A stretch of DNA of 31,055 nt from JBDKGV01 sp039798005 (GTDB taxonomy: Bacteria > Fibrobacterota > Fibrobacteria > UBA5070): positions 1 through 31,055 of the forward strand of contig JBDKGV010000007.1 in the NCBI GenBank assembly GCA_039798005.1. Reading direction: 5' to 3'. Made by a program: the position numbers and the translations under genes. The notes under the pieces were generated by a model, which worked only from the letters and a program-made list of their open reading frames with translations, did not search any database and was not told where the DNA came from. This document shows positions 6,137 through 14,431 of the stretch, piece by piece (the stretch's first letter is position 1; each line of letters opens with the position of its first letter).

Positions 6137-7768
6137 ATGGCCTTCGAGGACGGGAAGAACTTCGCAGCGCGGCGCACGGCCACCATGGCGGACTTGGGTC
6201 CGGCCTTCGAGGCAGTGCTCGCGCAGTCGCTTTCCGCCGTCCCGACCGCCATCGAGCGCTTCTCCCGCTGGCACGAGGAACAGGCAGCCCCTCCTGCGAC
6301 CTGGTCCGAGCAGATCCCTCTCTCCGCACCGGGTGCCGGTGAGCAGTACGCCTTCGAGGTGGACCTCGACAAGTGCTCCTCCTGCAAGGCCTGCGTGGCC
6401 GCCTGCCACTCGCTCAACGGTCTCTCCGAGGACGAGAGCTGGCGCGCGGTGGGCGTGGCCACGGCCTCGGCGACGGCCCAGACCGTCACCGTCACCAGCT
6501 CCTGCCACCACTGCGAGGATCCGGGCTGCGCCGCCGGCTGCCCGGTGCTTGCCTATGAAAAGGACGAAGCGACAGGAATTGTCAAACATCTGGACGACCA
6601 GTGCATCGGCTGCCAGTACTGCCTCTGGACCTGCCCCTACGACGCCCCCAAGTACCGGCCTGACCTGGGCATCGTGCGCAAGTGCGACCTCTGCCACGGA
6701 CGCCTTGCCGAGGGGGAGGCTCCCGCCTGCGTGCAGTCCTGCCCCAGCCAGGCCATCAAGATCGTGACGGTGGCGCGCACGTCCGGAAAGACCAATCCCG
6801 ACTTCGCGATCCCCGGCACCGTCCCGCCCGAACACACCGGCCCGACCACCCGCTACCTGACTTCGCGCACCTTGGCACCGGATCTTTCCAGCCCGGAGAT
6901 CACCGACCCGAAGCCCGAGCCGGCCCATACCCCGCTTGCCACCCTGCTTGTGCTCACCCAGTGGGCGGGCGGCGCTTGGATCTTGGAGAACCTGCTGACC
7001 CTTGGCGGGGCGACCGGTCGCACCTGGTCATTCGTCGTGGCCGCAGCGATGCTGCTTGCCGGGTTGGGAATCGGTTCGGCCCACCTCGGGCGTCCACTGC
7101 GGGCCTGGAAGGTCTTCCTGGGATGGCGCCGCTCCTGGTTCTCCCGCGAGGCTGTCCTGCTTGGCGTTGCTGCCAAATTCTGTCTGATGACCGTGACGCT
7201 GCCCTGGGCACTCTCGAAGGGACTGGTCCCGAGCTTCGCGCTCCCCATGCTCCAGCCGGCCTTGCATCTCCTTCCCTGGATCGCCGCAGGGACGCTTGTC
7301 GCCGGACTCTTCTGCTCCGCGATGCTCTACGTCGCCACGCCGCGCCCGACCTGGTCGCGACCTGCTACGATCTGGCGCTTTGCCCTGACTGCCCTCGGGG
7401 GTGGCGCGGTGGTGCTGGGCGCGATGGGCGGCGAGCATCTTCGCCTGCTCGGTGCGGTCAGCATCCTGACGGGACTTCTCAAGGCCGCCCTGGTGCTGCG
7501 CGACAAGAAGCCTGCCGCCGACGTCCACGAGAGCTTCCGCGTTCAGGCCCGTCTGCTGCGCGGACCGCTCGCGGGCCATGCCAAGGCCCAGCTCTTCCTC
7601 TTCCTTGCCGCCATGGCCGCCGCCCTCGTCGGGACGGCGCTTGAAGCCTGGCCCTGCTTTGCGCTTGCCGTGTTCCTACGCCTGGGGTCCGACCTCGTGG
7701 AACGCCGCCTGTTCTTCATGGCCTGTCCCGCGACCCGCATGCCCGGCATGCGTGCGACAAGCCACTAG
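6137..7768 (+). CDS. Fused DmsB-type four-cluster ferredoxin and DmsC-type membrane anchor, electron donor to nitrate reductase
   Basis: 543 residues carry two normally separate subunits. Residues about 72-210 hold sixteen cysteines in four groups, as in DmsB: C80-x2-C83-x2-C86-x3-C90, C123/C126/C131/C135, C156/C159/C162/C166, and C183/C186 followed by APACVQSC. This implies four [4Fe-4S] clusters. From about residue 265 there are eight hydrophobic helices in the manner of the DmsC anchor, ending in the FLRLGSDLVERRLFF helix. It should oxidise membrane quinol and pass electrons to a molybdenum subunit, here most plausibly NasA encoded downstream. The ATG at 6137 follows AAGGGGAGA. The polypeptide has no Tat or Sec signal, so the clusters face the cytoplasm, unlike respiratory DmsAB. 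The stop codon is 28 bp before nirB. An exact copy of the dispersed motif lies inside at 6571. Confidence 0.85.
   Translation: MAFEDGKNFAARRTATMADLGPAFEAVLAQSLSAVPTAIERFSRWHEEQAAPPATWSEQIPLSAPGAGEQYAFEVDLDKCSSCKACVAACHSLNGLSEDESWRAVGVATASATAQTVTVTSSCHHCEDPGCAAGCPVLAYEKDEATGIVKHLDDQCIGCQYCLWTCPYDAPKYRPDLGIVRKCDLCHGRLAEGEAPACVQSCPSQAIKIVTVARTSGKTNPDFAIPGTVPPEHTGPTTRYLTSRTLAPDLSSPEITDPKPEPAHTPLATLLVLTQWAGGAWILENLLTLGGATGRTWSFVVAAAMLLAGLGIGSAHLGRPLRAWKVFLGWRRSWFSREAVLLGVAAKFCLMTVTLPWALSKGLVPSFALPMLQPALHLLPWIAAGTLVAGLFCSAMLYVATPRPTWSRPATIWRFALTALGGGAVVLGAMGGEHLRLLGAVSILTGLLKAALVLRDKKPAADVHESFRVQARLLRGPLAGHAKAQLFLFLAAMAAALVGTALEAWPCFALAVFLRLGSDLVERRLFFMACPATRMPGMRATSH
6571..6583. repeat. Dispersed motif copy GACA-GGAAT-TGTC
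   Basis: Exact arms, inside the DmsB-like part of the fused subunit. It is read as codons xxG ACA GGA ATT GTC (T-G-I-V), using the A/T-rich codons ACA and ATT in a strongly GC-biased gene. Confidence 0.8.
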
Positions 7769-7780
7769 ACAAATTCTGAC
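7768..7780. repeat. Dispersed motif copy GACA-AATTC-TGAC (one arm mismatch)
   Basis: It begins on the last base of the stop codon of the fused subunit and fills the gap before the nirB ribosome site. One base of the right arm differs (TGAC for TGTC). Confidence 0.6.
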
Positions 7781-7796
7781 AAATCCGGAGGTTCTC

Positions 7797-10259
7797 ATGA
7801 AAGTCATCGTCATCGGCAACGGCATGGTCGGACACCGCTTCTGCGAGGAGATGCGCGAAGCCGCACCCGAAGCGGACATCCTGGTCTTCGGCGAGGAGAA
7901 GCATCCCGCCTACGACCGCGTGCATCTCTCGGAGGCCTTTGCAGGCAAGACCGCCGAGGACCTCTCTCTGGGTGGAATGGAGTGGTACACCACCCGCGGC
8001 ATCGGCCTGGTGCTGGCAGATGCCGTGGTTACCATCGACACCATCGAGAAGACCGTCACATCGGCGTCCGGGCGCATCGAGAGCTGGGACCGCCTGGTGC
8101 TGGCCACCGGCTCCATCCCCTTCGTGCCGCCGCTGCCAGGTATCGAATTGGATGGAGTCTACACCTATCGAACCCTCGAGGACCTCGATCTGATCCGCGA
8201 GCAGGCCAAGCATTCCAAGCGCGGCATCGTGGTGGGCGGAGGTCTCTTGGGGCTGGAGGCCGCCAAGGCCTTGCGCGACCTGGGTCTGGAAGCCACCGTA
8301 CTCGAGTTCGCCCCGCGCCTGATGCCACGTCAGTTGGACGACACCGCCTCCCTCTTCCTCAAGCGTTCCATCGAGTCGATGGGCGTGAAGGTGCGCACGG
8401 GCGTGGCTTCCAAGCGCATCCTGGGCTGCGACTTCGTGCGCGGCATCGAGCTCACCGACGGCGAGGAGATCCCCGCCGAGATGGTGGTCTTCTCGGCCGG
8501 CATCCGGCCTCGCGACGACTTGGCAAAGAGGAGCGGAATCAAGGTCCACGAACGCGGTGGCATTGAAGTGGACGATCTGCTGCGCACCTCCGTGGAAGGG
8601 GTGTACGCCATCGGCGAATGCGCTCTGCACAAGGGCATGATCCACGGACTGGTGGCTCCCGGCTACCGCATGGCACAGACCGTCGCCAAGCACATCGCAG
8701 ACGGTGAGGAAGCCCCCTTTGCCGGCGGCTTTGCCCCGACCAAGTTGAAGCTCATGGGCGTGGACGTGGGCAGCATCGGCGATCCGTTCCTGGCTGGCGA
8801 CGACTACGAGGAGGTCGTGGTGCAAAGCCGCTGCCGTGGCGTCTACAAGAAGCTGGTGATCCACACGCCTTCCAACACCCTCAAGGGCGCGATCCTGGTG
8901 GGCGACAACGAGCCGTTCAATGCGCTTGCGGGGCTGGTGCAGTCGGGCGCCTTCCTGCCCGAGATCCCGGAGACTCTGCTGGTTCCGATGACAGAATCTG
9001 TCGGAGGCGGCGATGCCGATTCCATGCCCATCTGCAACTGCGAGAACATCACCCGCGGTACCCTGCATGCGGCCATCGACGCGGGCTGCGACACCATCGC
9101 CGCCTTGAAGAAGGCCACCCGCGCCGGCACTGGCTGCGGCAGCTGCGTGCCTCTAATGGAGCAGACCCTCAAGAAACGCCTGGCTTCCCAGGGCGTGGCG
9201 GTTCACAACCATCTCTGCGAACACTTCAAGTACAGTCGCACCGAGCTGCATGACCTGATCAAGGCCGCCAACATCCATTCCTTCCCTGAGCTGTTGGAGC
9301 GCTATGGAAACGGCCACGGCTGCGAGATCTGCAAACCGACCGCCGCCAATATCTTTGCCTCGGTCTGGAACGGGCACGTGCTGGACAAGGGGCGTTTCAG
9401 CCTCCAGGATTCCAACGACAAGTTCCTGGCCAATATCCAAAAGAATGGAACCTATTCCGTGGTGCCCCGTATCCCGGGTGGCGAAATCACTCCCCAGAAG
9501 CTCAAGATCATTGCCGAAGTGGGGATCAAGTACGACCTCTATACCAAGGTGACAGGTGGTCAGCGCATTGATCTCTTCGGAGCCCGCCTGGACGATCTTC
9601 CCGCCATCTGGACCGAACTGATTCATGCCGGGTTCGAGAGCGGGCATGCCTACGCCAAGTCGGTGCGCACCGTGAAGTCCTGCGTGGGCAATACCTGGTG
9701 CCGCTTCGGTGTGCAGGATTCGGTGGGCCTTGCGATCGTGTTGGAGGAGCGTTACAAGGGTATCCGCGCCCCGCACAAGATCAAGATGGCCGTCTCCGGT
9801 TGTGCTCGCGAATGCGCCGAGGCCCAGAGCAAGGATGTCGGCGTGATCGCCACCGAAAATGGCTACAACCTGTTCGTGTGCGGCAATGGCGGCATGACTC
9901 CGCGCCACGCCTCGCTACTTGCGACCGACCTTTCCTCCAGTGAAGTGCTCAAGATCGTCGACCGCTTCATGATGTACTACATCCGTACCGCCGACCGTCT
10001 GGTGCGCACCTCGCGCTGGATCGAGGAACTGCCTGGAGGCCTGGAGCATCTGAAGGATGTCCTGCTCAACGATTCTCTGGGTCTGTGCAGTGAATTCGAG
10101 TCGGAGATGGAAGGTCTGGTCTCGTCGTACCAGTGCGAATGGAAGACGGCACTCGAGACGCCCGAACTCCTGAAGAGCTTCCGAACCTTCGCCAACAGTG
10201 ATGTTCCCGATCCCTCGATCGTGACTCGTACCGTGCGCGATCAGCGCGTCCCCGCTTAG
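7797..10259 (+). CDS. nirB: NAD(P)H-dependent nitrite reductase large subunit NirB
   Basis: The start at 7797 (after AATCCGGAGG) gives 820 residues, normal for NirB; the frame is open further upstream but overlaps the previous gene. The protein opens with an FAD-binding GNGMVG loop (VIVIGNGMVGHRF), then an NAD-binding GGGLLGLEAA near residue 145. A BFD-type [2Fe-2S] site follows: C413-N-C415 and C447-x2-C450. A second cysteine-containing segment (CEHF, HGCEICKP) comes next. The siroheme/[4Fe-4S] half is at about 540-760: C629-x5-C635 and C669-x3-C673. It reduces nitrite to ammonium in the cytoplasm with six electrons from NAD(P)H, together with NirD. It sits second in the operon, with nirD 21 bp downstream. 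An exact dispersed motif lies at 8990. Confidence 0.96.
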   Translation: MKVIVIGNGMVGHRFCEEMREAAPEADILVFGEEKHPAYDRVHLSEAFAGKTAEDLSLGGMEWYTTRGIGLVLADAVVTIDTIEKTVTSASGRIESWDRLVLATGSIPFVPPLPGIELDGVYTYRTLEDLDLIREQAKHSKRGIVVGGGLLGLEAAKALRDLGLEATVLEFAPRLMPRQLDDTASLFLKRSIESMGVKVRTGVASKRILGCDFVRGIELTDGEEIPAEMVVFSAGIRPRDDLAKRSGIKVHERGGIEVDDLLRTSVEGVYAIGECALHKGMIHGLVAPGYRMAQTVAKHIADGEEAPFAGGFAPTKLKLMGVDVGSIGDPFLAGDDYEEVVVQSRCRGVYKKLVIHTPSNTLKGAILVGDNEPFNALAGLVQSGAFLPEIPETLLVPMTESVGGGDADSMPICNCENITRGTLHAAIDAGCDTIAALKKATRAGTGCGSCVPLMEQTLKKRLASQGVAVHNHLCEHFKYSRTELHDLIKAANIHSFPELLERYGNGHGCEICKPTAANIFASVWNGHVLDKGRFSLQDSNDKFLANIQKNGTYSVVPRIPGGEITPQKLKIIAEVGIKYDLYTKVTGGQRIDLFGARLDDLPAIWTELIHAGFESGHAYAKSVRTVKSCVGNTWCRFGVQDSVGLAIVLEERYKGIRAPHKIKMAVSGCARECAEAQSKDVGVIATENGYNLFVCGNGGMTPRHASLLATDLSSSEVLKIVDRFMMYYIRTADRLVRTSRWIEELPGGLEHLKDVLLNDSLGLCSEFESEMEGLVSSYQCEWKTALETPELLKSFRTFANSDVPDPSIVTRTVRDQRVPA
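8990..9002. repeat. Dispersed motif copy GACA-GAATC-TGTC
   Basis: Exact arms, inside nirB at the linker just before the BFD-type cysteines. It is read as xxG ACA GAA TCT GTC (T-E-S-V), a stretch of codons unlike the GC-ending codons around it. A linker tolerates substitutions, which fits a DNA-level constraint. Confidence 0.8.
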
Positions 10260-10280
10260 ATATTGCCGAAAGGAATTCCG

Positions 10281-10616
10281 ATGAACTGGACCAAAGTTTG
10301 CACCGTTTCCGATGTCCCCGCCGAAGGCGGAATCGCTGTTCTGCTAGGCGATGTACAAGTCGCACTCTTTCACTTCGCTTCGCGAGGGGAGTGGTACGCC
10401 ATCGACAATGCCTGCCCGCACAAAGGAGAACATGGAGGAGCCAATGTTCTGGCGCGGGGCATCCTGGGTGATGCCGATGGTGAACTCAAGGTGACCTGCC
10501 CGATGCACAAGAGATCCTATTGCCTGCACGATGGGCGCGAACTCTGTGGTGAAGTTGGTGTGCAAACCTGGGAGGTCAAGATCGAAGGCGAGGATGTCTT
10601 CTTGGGTGCGGCATGA
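10281..10616 (+). CDS. nirD: Nitrite reductase small subunit NirD (Rieske-type)
   Basis: This 111-residue protein has a Rieske [2Fe-2S] fold. The ligand pairs are C45-P-H47 and C73-P-M-H76, the normal order for a Rieske site. The sequence between (GANVLARGILGDADGELKVT) matches the NirD family. It is the small partner of NirB. The start at 10281 has AAAGGAA about five bases upstream; an in-frame ATG at 10263 would add six residues but lies before the ribosome site. Its stop codon overlaps the nasA start in ATGA, so translation of the two is coupled. Confidence 0.93.
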   Translation: MNWTKVCTVSDVPAEGGIAVLLGDVQVALFHFASRGEWYAIDNACPHKGEHGGANVLARGILGDADGELKVTCPMHKRSYCLHDGRELCGEVGVQTWEVKIEGEDVFLGAA

Positions 10617-12793
10617 ACCCCGCGGACCTGCTGCGAAGCTTCGACGGACCGCTCACTCATGAGTTGGTCCGAGCCCCGCGCCGTTTCGGGCTCGGGCAGG
10701 TCCCTCTGAAGCAGGCGCCCGATGCGCTCCTGCCCACCATCTGCGGATTCTGCTCCACCGGCTGCGGCTTGGTGGCGCACATGAAGGACGGCAAGGCGGT
10801 AAACCTCACGCCCGATCCGACCTACCCCGTCAACCGCGGCGTCGCCTGCCCGAAGGGCTGGGAGGCGCTCACGCCCACCGAGGCGACCGACCGTGGCACC
10901 GTGCCGTTGGTGCGCGGCCAGGACGGTGCGATGCGTCCCGTCACTTGGCACGAAGCGATCGGGCGCTTCGTAGAGGTCTTCGGAACCCTGAGAGACGTGC
11001 ACGGGCCCGAGTCCGCGGCATTCCTATCCACCGGACAGATCCCGACCGAGGAGATGGCCTTCCTGGGCGCTCTCTTCAAGATGGGGCTTGGCTTCTGGGA
11101 TGCCGATTCCAACACCCGCCAGTGCATGGCCACGGCGCACGTGGCCTACAAGCAGGCCCTGGGATTCGACGCCCCGCCGTTCTCCTACGAGGACTTCGAG
11201 GAGTCCGATGTGCTCGTGTTCGTGGGGGCCAATCCTTGCATCGCCCACCCCATCCTGTGGGAGCGGGTGATCCGCAACAAGCGCAATCCCGAGATCCTGG
11301 TGCTGGACCCGCGCCGCACCGAGACCGCCGAGGCCGCCACGCGGCATTTCCCGATCGCGCCCAAGTCGGACCTTGTGCTGCTCTACGCGGTGGCGCGCGA
11401 GGTGATCGCACGGAATTGGACAGATCCTGTCTTTCTTGCCGAGCACACCGACGGGTACGAGGCCTTCCAGGCCTTCGTGCAGGAGTTCACCCCCGAGGTG
11501 GCGCTCCAGGAATCCGGACTTTCCCTGCAGGAGTTCGAGGCCCTGGTGCAGGGCTTCCGTCCGGGGCGTCGCGTCTCGGTGTGGTTCACCATGGGCGTGA
11601 ACCAGAGCCACCAGGCGGTGCGCACCGCCCAGGCCATCGTGAACCTGTGCCTGGTCACCGGGAACATCGGCAAAGCCGGCACCGGTCCCAACTCGATCAC
11701 CGGCCAGATGAACGCCATGGGCTCGCGCGTCTACGCCAACGTCACCTCGATGTACGGGGGGCGCGAGTTCGGCAACCCCGAGCACCGCCGCGAGGTGGCC
11801 ACGATCCTGGGGATCGAGGAGGAACGCATCCCTCCGCGCCCGAGCCTTGCCTACGACCAGATCCTGGACCGCGTCGAGAGCGGGGAGATCAAGGCCCTGT
11901 GGGTGATCGCCACAAATCCCGTCCATTCCTGGATCGACAGCGGACGCTGGGAGCGCCTGAGGAAGAAGCTCGAGTTCCTGGTGGTGCAGGACATGTACCC
12001 GACCACCGAGACGGCCCGGATCGCGGACCTCTACCTTCCGGCCGCCGGCTGGGGCGAGAAGGAAGGGACCCAGATCAACTCCGAGCGCCGCATCGGCTTC
12101 AGCGCTGCGGTGCGCAAGGCGCCGGGACAGGCTCTGACAGATTTTGACATCTTCCGCCTGATCGCCGCGGCGTCCGGGAACGCCGAGCGCTTCTCGAAGT
12201 GGTCCTCGCCGGAAGCCGCCTTCCGCCTGCTGCAGGAGCTGTCCAAGGGGCGTCCCTGCGACATCTCCGGGATCGAAGGCTACGACCAGATCGTGCGGGA
12301 GGGGGGAGTGCAGTGGCCCTGCCCTCCCGGAACATCACCGAAGGGCACCAAGCGCCTCTTTGAAGACGGCAAGTTCTTCACCCCGGATGGCAAGGCCAAG
12401 CTCCTCTTCGATCCGCCGCGTCCGGTGGCGGAGCCGACCGATGAAGAATATCCGCTTGTGCTGCTGACGGGGCGCGGCTCCAGCTCCCAATGGCACACCG
12501 GTTCCCGCACCGACAAGTCGGCCGTGCTGCGCAACCTCTCGCCCGACCGTTTGAGCCTTGAGATGCATCCGGAGGACGCGATGGCCAAGGGCCTTGTCGC
12601 TGGACAGTCGGTGGAGGTGCGCTCGCGCCGAGGGGTGCTGGAAGCGACGCTTGCGATCGCCCCGGCGGTGGGGAAGGGCCGCGTTTATCTGCCCATGCAC
12701 GATGGACGGGTGAACCGACTGACCTTCCCTTCCTACGACCCCCATTCACGCCAGCCTTCGTTCAAGCACTGCGCCGTCGCCGTGGATGCCTAA
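10613..12793 (+). CDS. nasA: Assimilatory nitrate reductase catalytic subunit NasA (Mo-bisMGD)
   Basis: 726 residues of the molybdopterin oxidoreductase family. The N-terminal [4Fe-4S] site is C44-x2-C47-x3-C51 with C79 in GVACPKGW. The likely molybdenum ligand C171 lies in SNTRQCMATAHVAYKQALG, characteristic of NarB/NasA/NapA enzymes. The MGD-binding stretch (GVNQSHQAVRTAQAIVNLCL, then TGNIGKAGTGPNSITGQMNA) and the C-terminal molydopterin dinucleotide-binding domain (LLTGRGSSSQWHTGSRT) are present. There is no Tat signal, so it is cytoplasmic. It lacks the C-terminal BFD [2Fe-2S] domain of NADH-linked NasA forms, so electrons must arrive from another subunit, probably the fused ferredoxin/anchor at the head of the operon. 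It overlaps nirD by 4 bp and the next gene by 8 bp. Confidence 0.95.
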   Translation: MNPADLLRSFDGPLTHELVRAPRRFGLGQVPLKQAPDALLPTICGFCSTGCGLVAHMKDGKAVNLTPDPTYPVNRGVACPKGWEALTPTEATDRGTVPLVRGQDGAMRPVTWHEAIGRFVEVFGTLRDVHGPESAAFLSTGQIPTEEMAFLGALFKMGLGFWDADSNTRQCMATAHVAYKQALGFDAPPFSYEDFEESDVLVFVGANPCIAHPILWERVIRNKRNPEILVLDPRRTETAEAATRHFPIAPKSDLVLLYAVAREVIARNWTDPVFLAEHTDGYEAFQAFVQEFTPEVALQESGLSLQEFEALVQGFRPGRRVSVWFTMGVNQSHQAVRTAQAIVNLCLVTGNIGKAGTGPNSITGQMNAMGSRVYANVTSMYGGREFGNPEHRREVATILGIEEERIPPRPSLAYDQILDRVESGEIKALWVIATNPVHSWIDSGRWERLRKKLEFLVVQDMYPTTETARIADLYLPAAGWGEKEGTQINSERRIGFSAAVRKAPGQALTDFDIFRLIAAASGNAERFSKWSSPEAAFRLLQELSKGRPCDISGIEGYDQIVREGGVQWPCPPGTSPKGTKRLFEDGKFFTPDGKAKLLFDPPRPVAEPTDEEYPLVLLTGRGSSSQWHTGSRTDKSAVLRNLSPDRLSLEMHPEDAMAKGLVAGQSVEVRSRRGVLEATLAIAPAVGKGRVYLPMHDGRVNRLTFPSYDPHSRQPSFKHCAVAVDA
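11419..11431. repeat. Dispersed motif copy GACA-GATCC-TGTC
   Basis: Exact arms, inside nasA. It is read as xGG ACA GAT CCT GTC (W-T-D-P-V). The core is identical to the copy at the operon promoter (5995-6007). Confidence 0.8.
12136..12148. repeat. Dispersed motif copy GACA-GATTT-TGAC (one arm mismatch)
   Basis: Inside nasA, read as CTG ACA GAT TTT GAC (L-T-D-F-D). The mismatch is the same as in the copy at 7768. Confidence 0.6.
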
Positions 12794-14222
12794 CTTGGAG
12801 CAGATGATCAAGATCGGCTTCATCCCGTTGGCAGATTGCGCTCCGCTGGTGGTGGCTCAGGAACTGGGCTATTTCCTGGATGAGGGCTTGGAGGTCCATC
12901 TGGCCAAGGCCCAGAGCTGGGACCAGTTGCGCTCCCGCCTGGAGTCGGGGGACGTGCAGGCCGCGCACCTGCTGGCCACATTGCCCCTCCTGTCCGCCTT
13001 CGGCATCGGCGGCGGCGCATGCCCCGTCGTCACTGCCTGGACCCTTTCACAGTGCGGAAACGCGATCACCCTGTCGAACCGGCTGTGCCGCGAGGGAGTG
13101 CGGACCGGAGTGGACCTGCGACAATTCCTGTCAAAAGAGGGCGCACCCCGCTCCCTTCGCTTCGGCGTGGTCCATCCCCGCAGCACCCACGAGCTGATGC
13201 TGCGCGAGTGGCTCTCGGCCGGGGGTCAGGAGATCGGAAACCGTGTGGAACTGGTGACCTCCCCGCCGCAGGAGATGGTCCGCCGCCTGCGCGAAGGCGA
13301 GATCGACGGCTTCTGCGCCGGCGAGCCCTGGAACCAGCGGGCCACCACCTCCAAGCTCGGCGGCATCGTGGCCTTCGGCGAGGAGATCATGCCGGCCTCC
13401 ACCGAGAAGGTGCTGGCGGTGCGCCAGGACTGGCACGAGGCCAACAAACCGGTCCACGCAGCCCTGCTGCGGGCGCTCTCCAAGGCCTCCGCGTGGCTGG
13501 GCATCGAGGAGAACCTTCCCCAAGCGGCCAGGTGGCTGTGCGACAAGAAGAACGTCAACACCCAAGAAGGCATCCTTCTCTCGGCCCTGCGCCGTGAGCT
13601 GCAGGCGGGATGGGGCAAGGTCGCCACCGGCCGGCGCTTCCTGCGCTTCACCGGACCGGGAGTCAACCGCCCCGACGTTGCGGACTTCCGCTGGTATCTG
13701 GAACGTCTGGTGCTGTGGGGACACCTGCAGCCGCAGGACCTGGAGCTGGATCTGGAAAGGATCTGCCTTTCCGACTTCCACCGCGAGGTCTTCCCGTTGG
13801 GCGACGGCTCGGAGCGCCTGCTGCCCGACGAGCTCGACCTGGAGGAGAGCCTGGAGCGGATTCCGTGTGCCGTGCGCCGCAAGCTTTCCTTGTCGGGGAG
13901 CCGGATCTCCACCGATGTCTGGTGCGACATCCCGCTTTCCCTGCGTCGCCAGCTCTTCCTGCTGCCGGCCGACACCCAGGCCGAGATCGCCGAGTGGGCT
14001 GGACATTTGAAGGCCGCCTGCCCGCAGGTGTCCGGATCCGAAGGCGCCTTGACCCACGCCTCCTGGCGCCAAAAGGACCACCTTCCCTTCACCACCCTGC
14101 CCGACGGCACGGCGCTCGATCTTCCGCAGTGGCGCTCGTTGGACGAGTTGGTGCGCTTTCGCCTGTGGGAGGCGGTCGAAGCTGGCCATCTCGATCCTGC
14201 CGTGGCGGAACTGGTGCGCTGA
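12786..14222 (+). CDS. Cytoplasmic NrtA/NasS-like nitrate-binding protein fused to a NarM-like (nitrate reductase-associated) domain
   Basis: 478 residues in two parts. Residues about 7-335 are an NrtA/CmpA-type binding domain: IKIGFIPLADCAPLVVAQEL, then MVRRLREGEIDGFCAGEPWN, closely paralleling NrtA of this window. There is no signal peptide, so it should be cytoplasmic like NasS, the nitrate/nitrite sensor that controls the NasT antiterminator. Residues about 350-478 resemble the Nitr_red_assoc/NarM family, known from cyanobacteria beside nitrate reductase: SLERIPCAVRRKLSLSG, a tryptophan 10 residues on (DVWCDIP), LRRQLFLLPADTQAEI, and a C-terminal W-RSLDELVRFRLWEAVEAGH. The start at 12786 overlaps nasA by 8 bp; an ATG at 12804 is an alternative. 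It may sense nitrate and help mature or gate NasA. No NasT is in the window. The fusion reading is from motif recall, not a search. Confidence 0.75.
   Translation: MPNLEQMIKIGFIPLADCAPLVVAQELGYFLDEGLEVHLAKAQSWDQLRSRLESGDVQAAHLLATLPLLSAFGIGGGACPVVTAWTLSQCGNAITLSNRLCREGVRTGVDLRQFLSKEGAPRSLRFGVVHPRSTHELMLREWLSAGGQEIGNRVELVTSPPQEMVRRLREGEIDGFCAGEPWNQRATTSKLGGIVAFGEEIMPASTEKVLAVRQDWHEANKPVHAALLRALSKASAWLGIEENLPQAARWLCDKKNVNTQEGILLSALRRELQAGWGKVATGRRFLRFTGPGVNRPDVADFRWYLERLVLWGHLQPQDLELDLERICLSDFHREVFPLGDGSERLLPDELDLEESLERIPCAVRRKLSLSGSRISTDVWCDIPLSLRRQLFLLPADTQAEIAEWAGHLKAACPQVSGSEGALTHASWRQKDHLPFTTLPDGTALDLPQWRSLDELVRFRLWEAVEAGHLDPAVAELVR
13120..13132. repeat. Dispersed motif copy GACA-ATTCC-TGTC
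   Basis: Exact arms, inside the NasS/NarM-like gene. It is read in a different frame from most copies: xGA CAA TTC CTG TCA (R-Q-F-L-S). Confidence 0.75.
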
Positions 14223-14274
14223 CCATTGGTTCCGGGGGGTCATCGTCGAGGTAATTGTCGGACTGATTGAGTTT

Positions 14275-14290
14275 GTTGACCATTGTCAAC
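14275..14290. promoter_or_regulatory. Perfect dyad GTTGAC-CATT-GTCAAC upstream of the nirA promoter
   Basis: Six-base arms around four bases, ending 63 bp before the -24 element at 14354. The half-site TTGAC recurs upstream of nrtA and at 14309 (TTGACA). It is a plausible enhancer site for an activator of the sigma-54 promoter. No NtrC-consensus TGCACC/GGTGCA dyad was seen. Confidence 0.55.
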
Positions 14291-14353
14291 ATTCCCGCAT
14301 GCATTCCTTGACACTCTCGGCAAAGTGGTGAATTCAGATCCGGAAGCGTGAAT

Positions 14354-14369
14354 TGGCCCGGAAATTGCT
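14354..14369 (+). promoter_or_regulatory. Sigma-54 promoter of the nirA-cysJ operon
   Basis: TGGCCCG (14354-14360), four bases, then TTGCT (14365-14369) match the consensus TGGCACG-N4-TTGCW with a single difference. This is the best sigma-54 element in the window. Transcription would start near 14380, leaving a leader of about 90 bases. Confidence 0.75.
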
Positions 14370-14431
14370 TTATCTCCTGATGAAACCTTGGAGAGAGCGG
14401 TCAGCCCGCGCTCGTAAGGAGACGACCGCCG

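Noticed and set aside
7578..10259. Longer nirB start at 7578
   Set aside because: It would overlap the last membrane helices of the previous gene by 190 bp. The start at 7797 has its own ribosome site and the expected NirB N-terminus.
11034..11046. Further motif copies such as GACA-GATCC-CGAC in nasA and GACA-GGAAA-CGAC at 20948
   Set aside because: Two arm mismatches each; at that tolerance chance matches are expected, so they were not counted.
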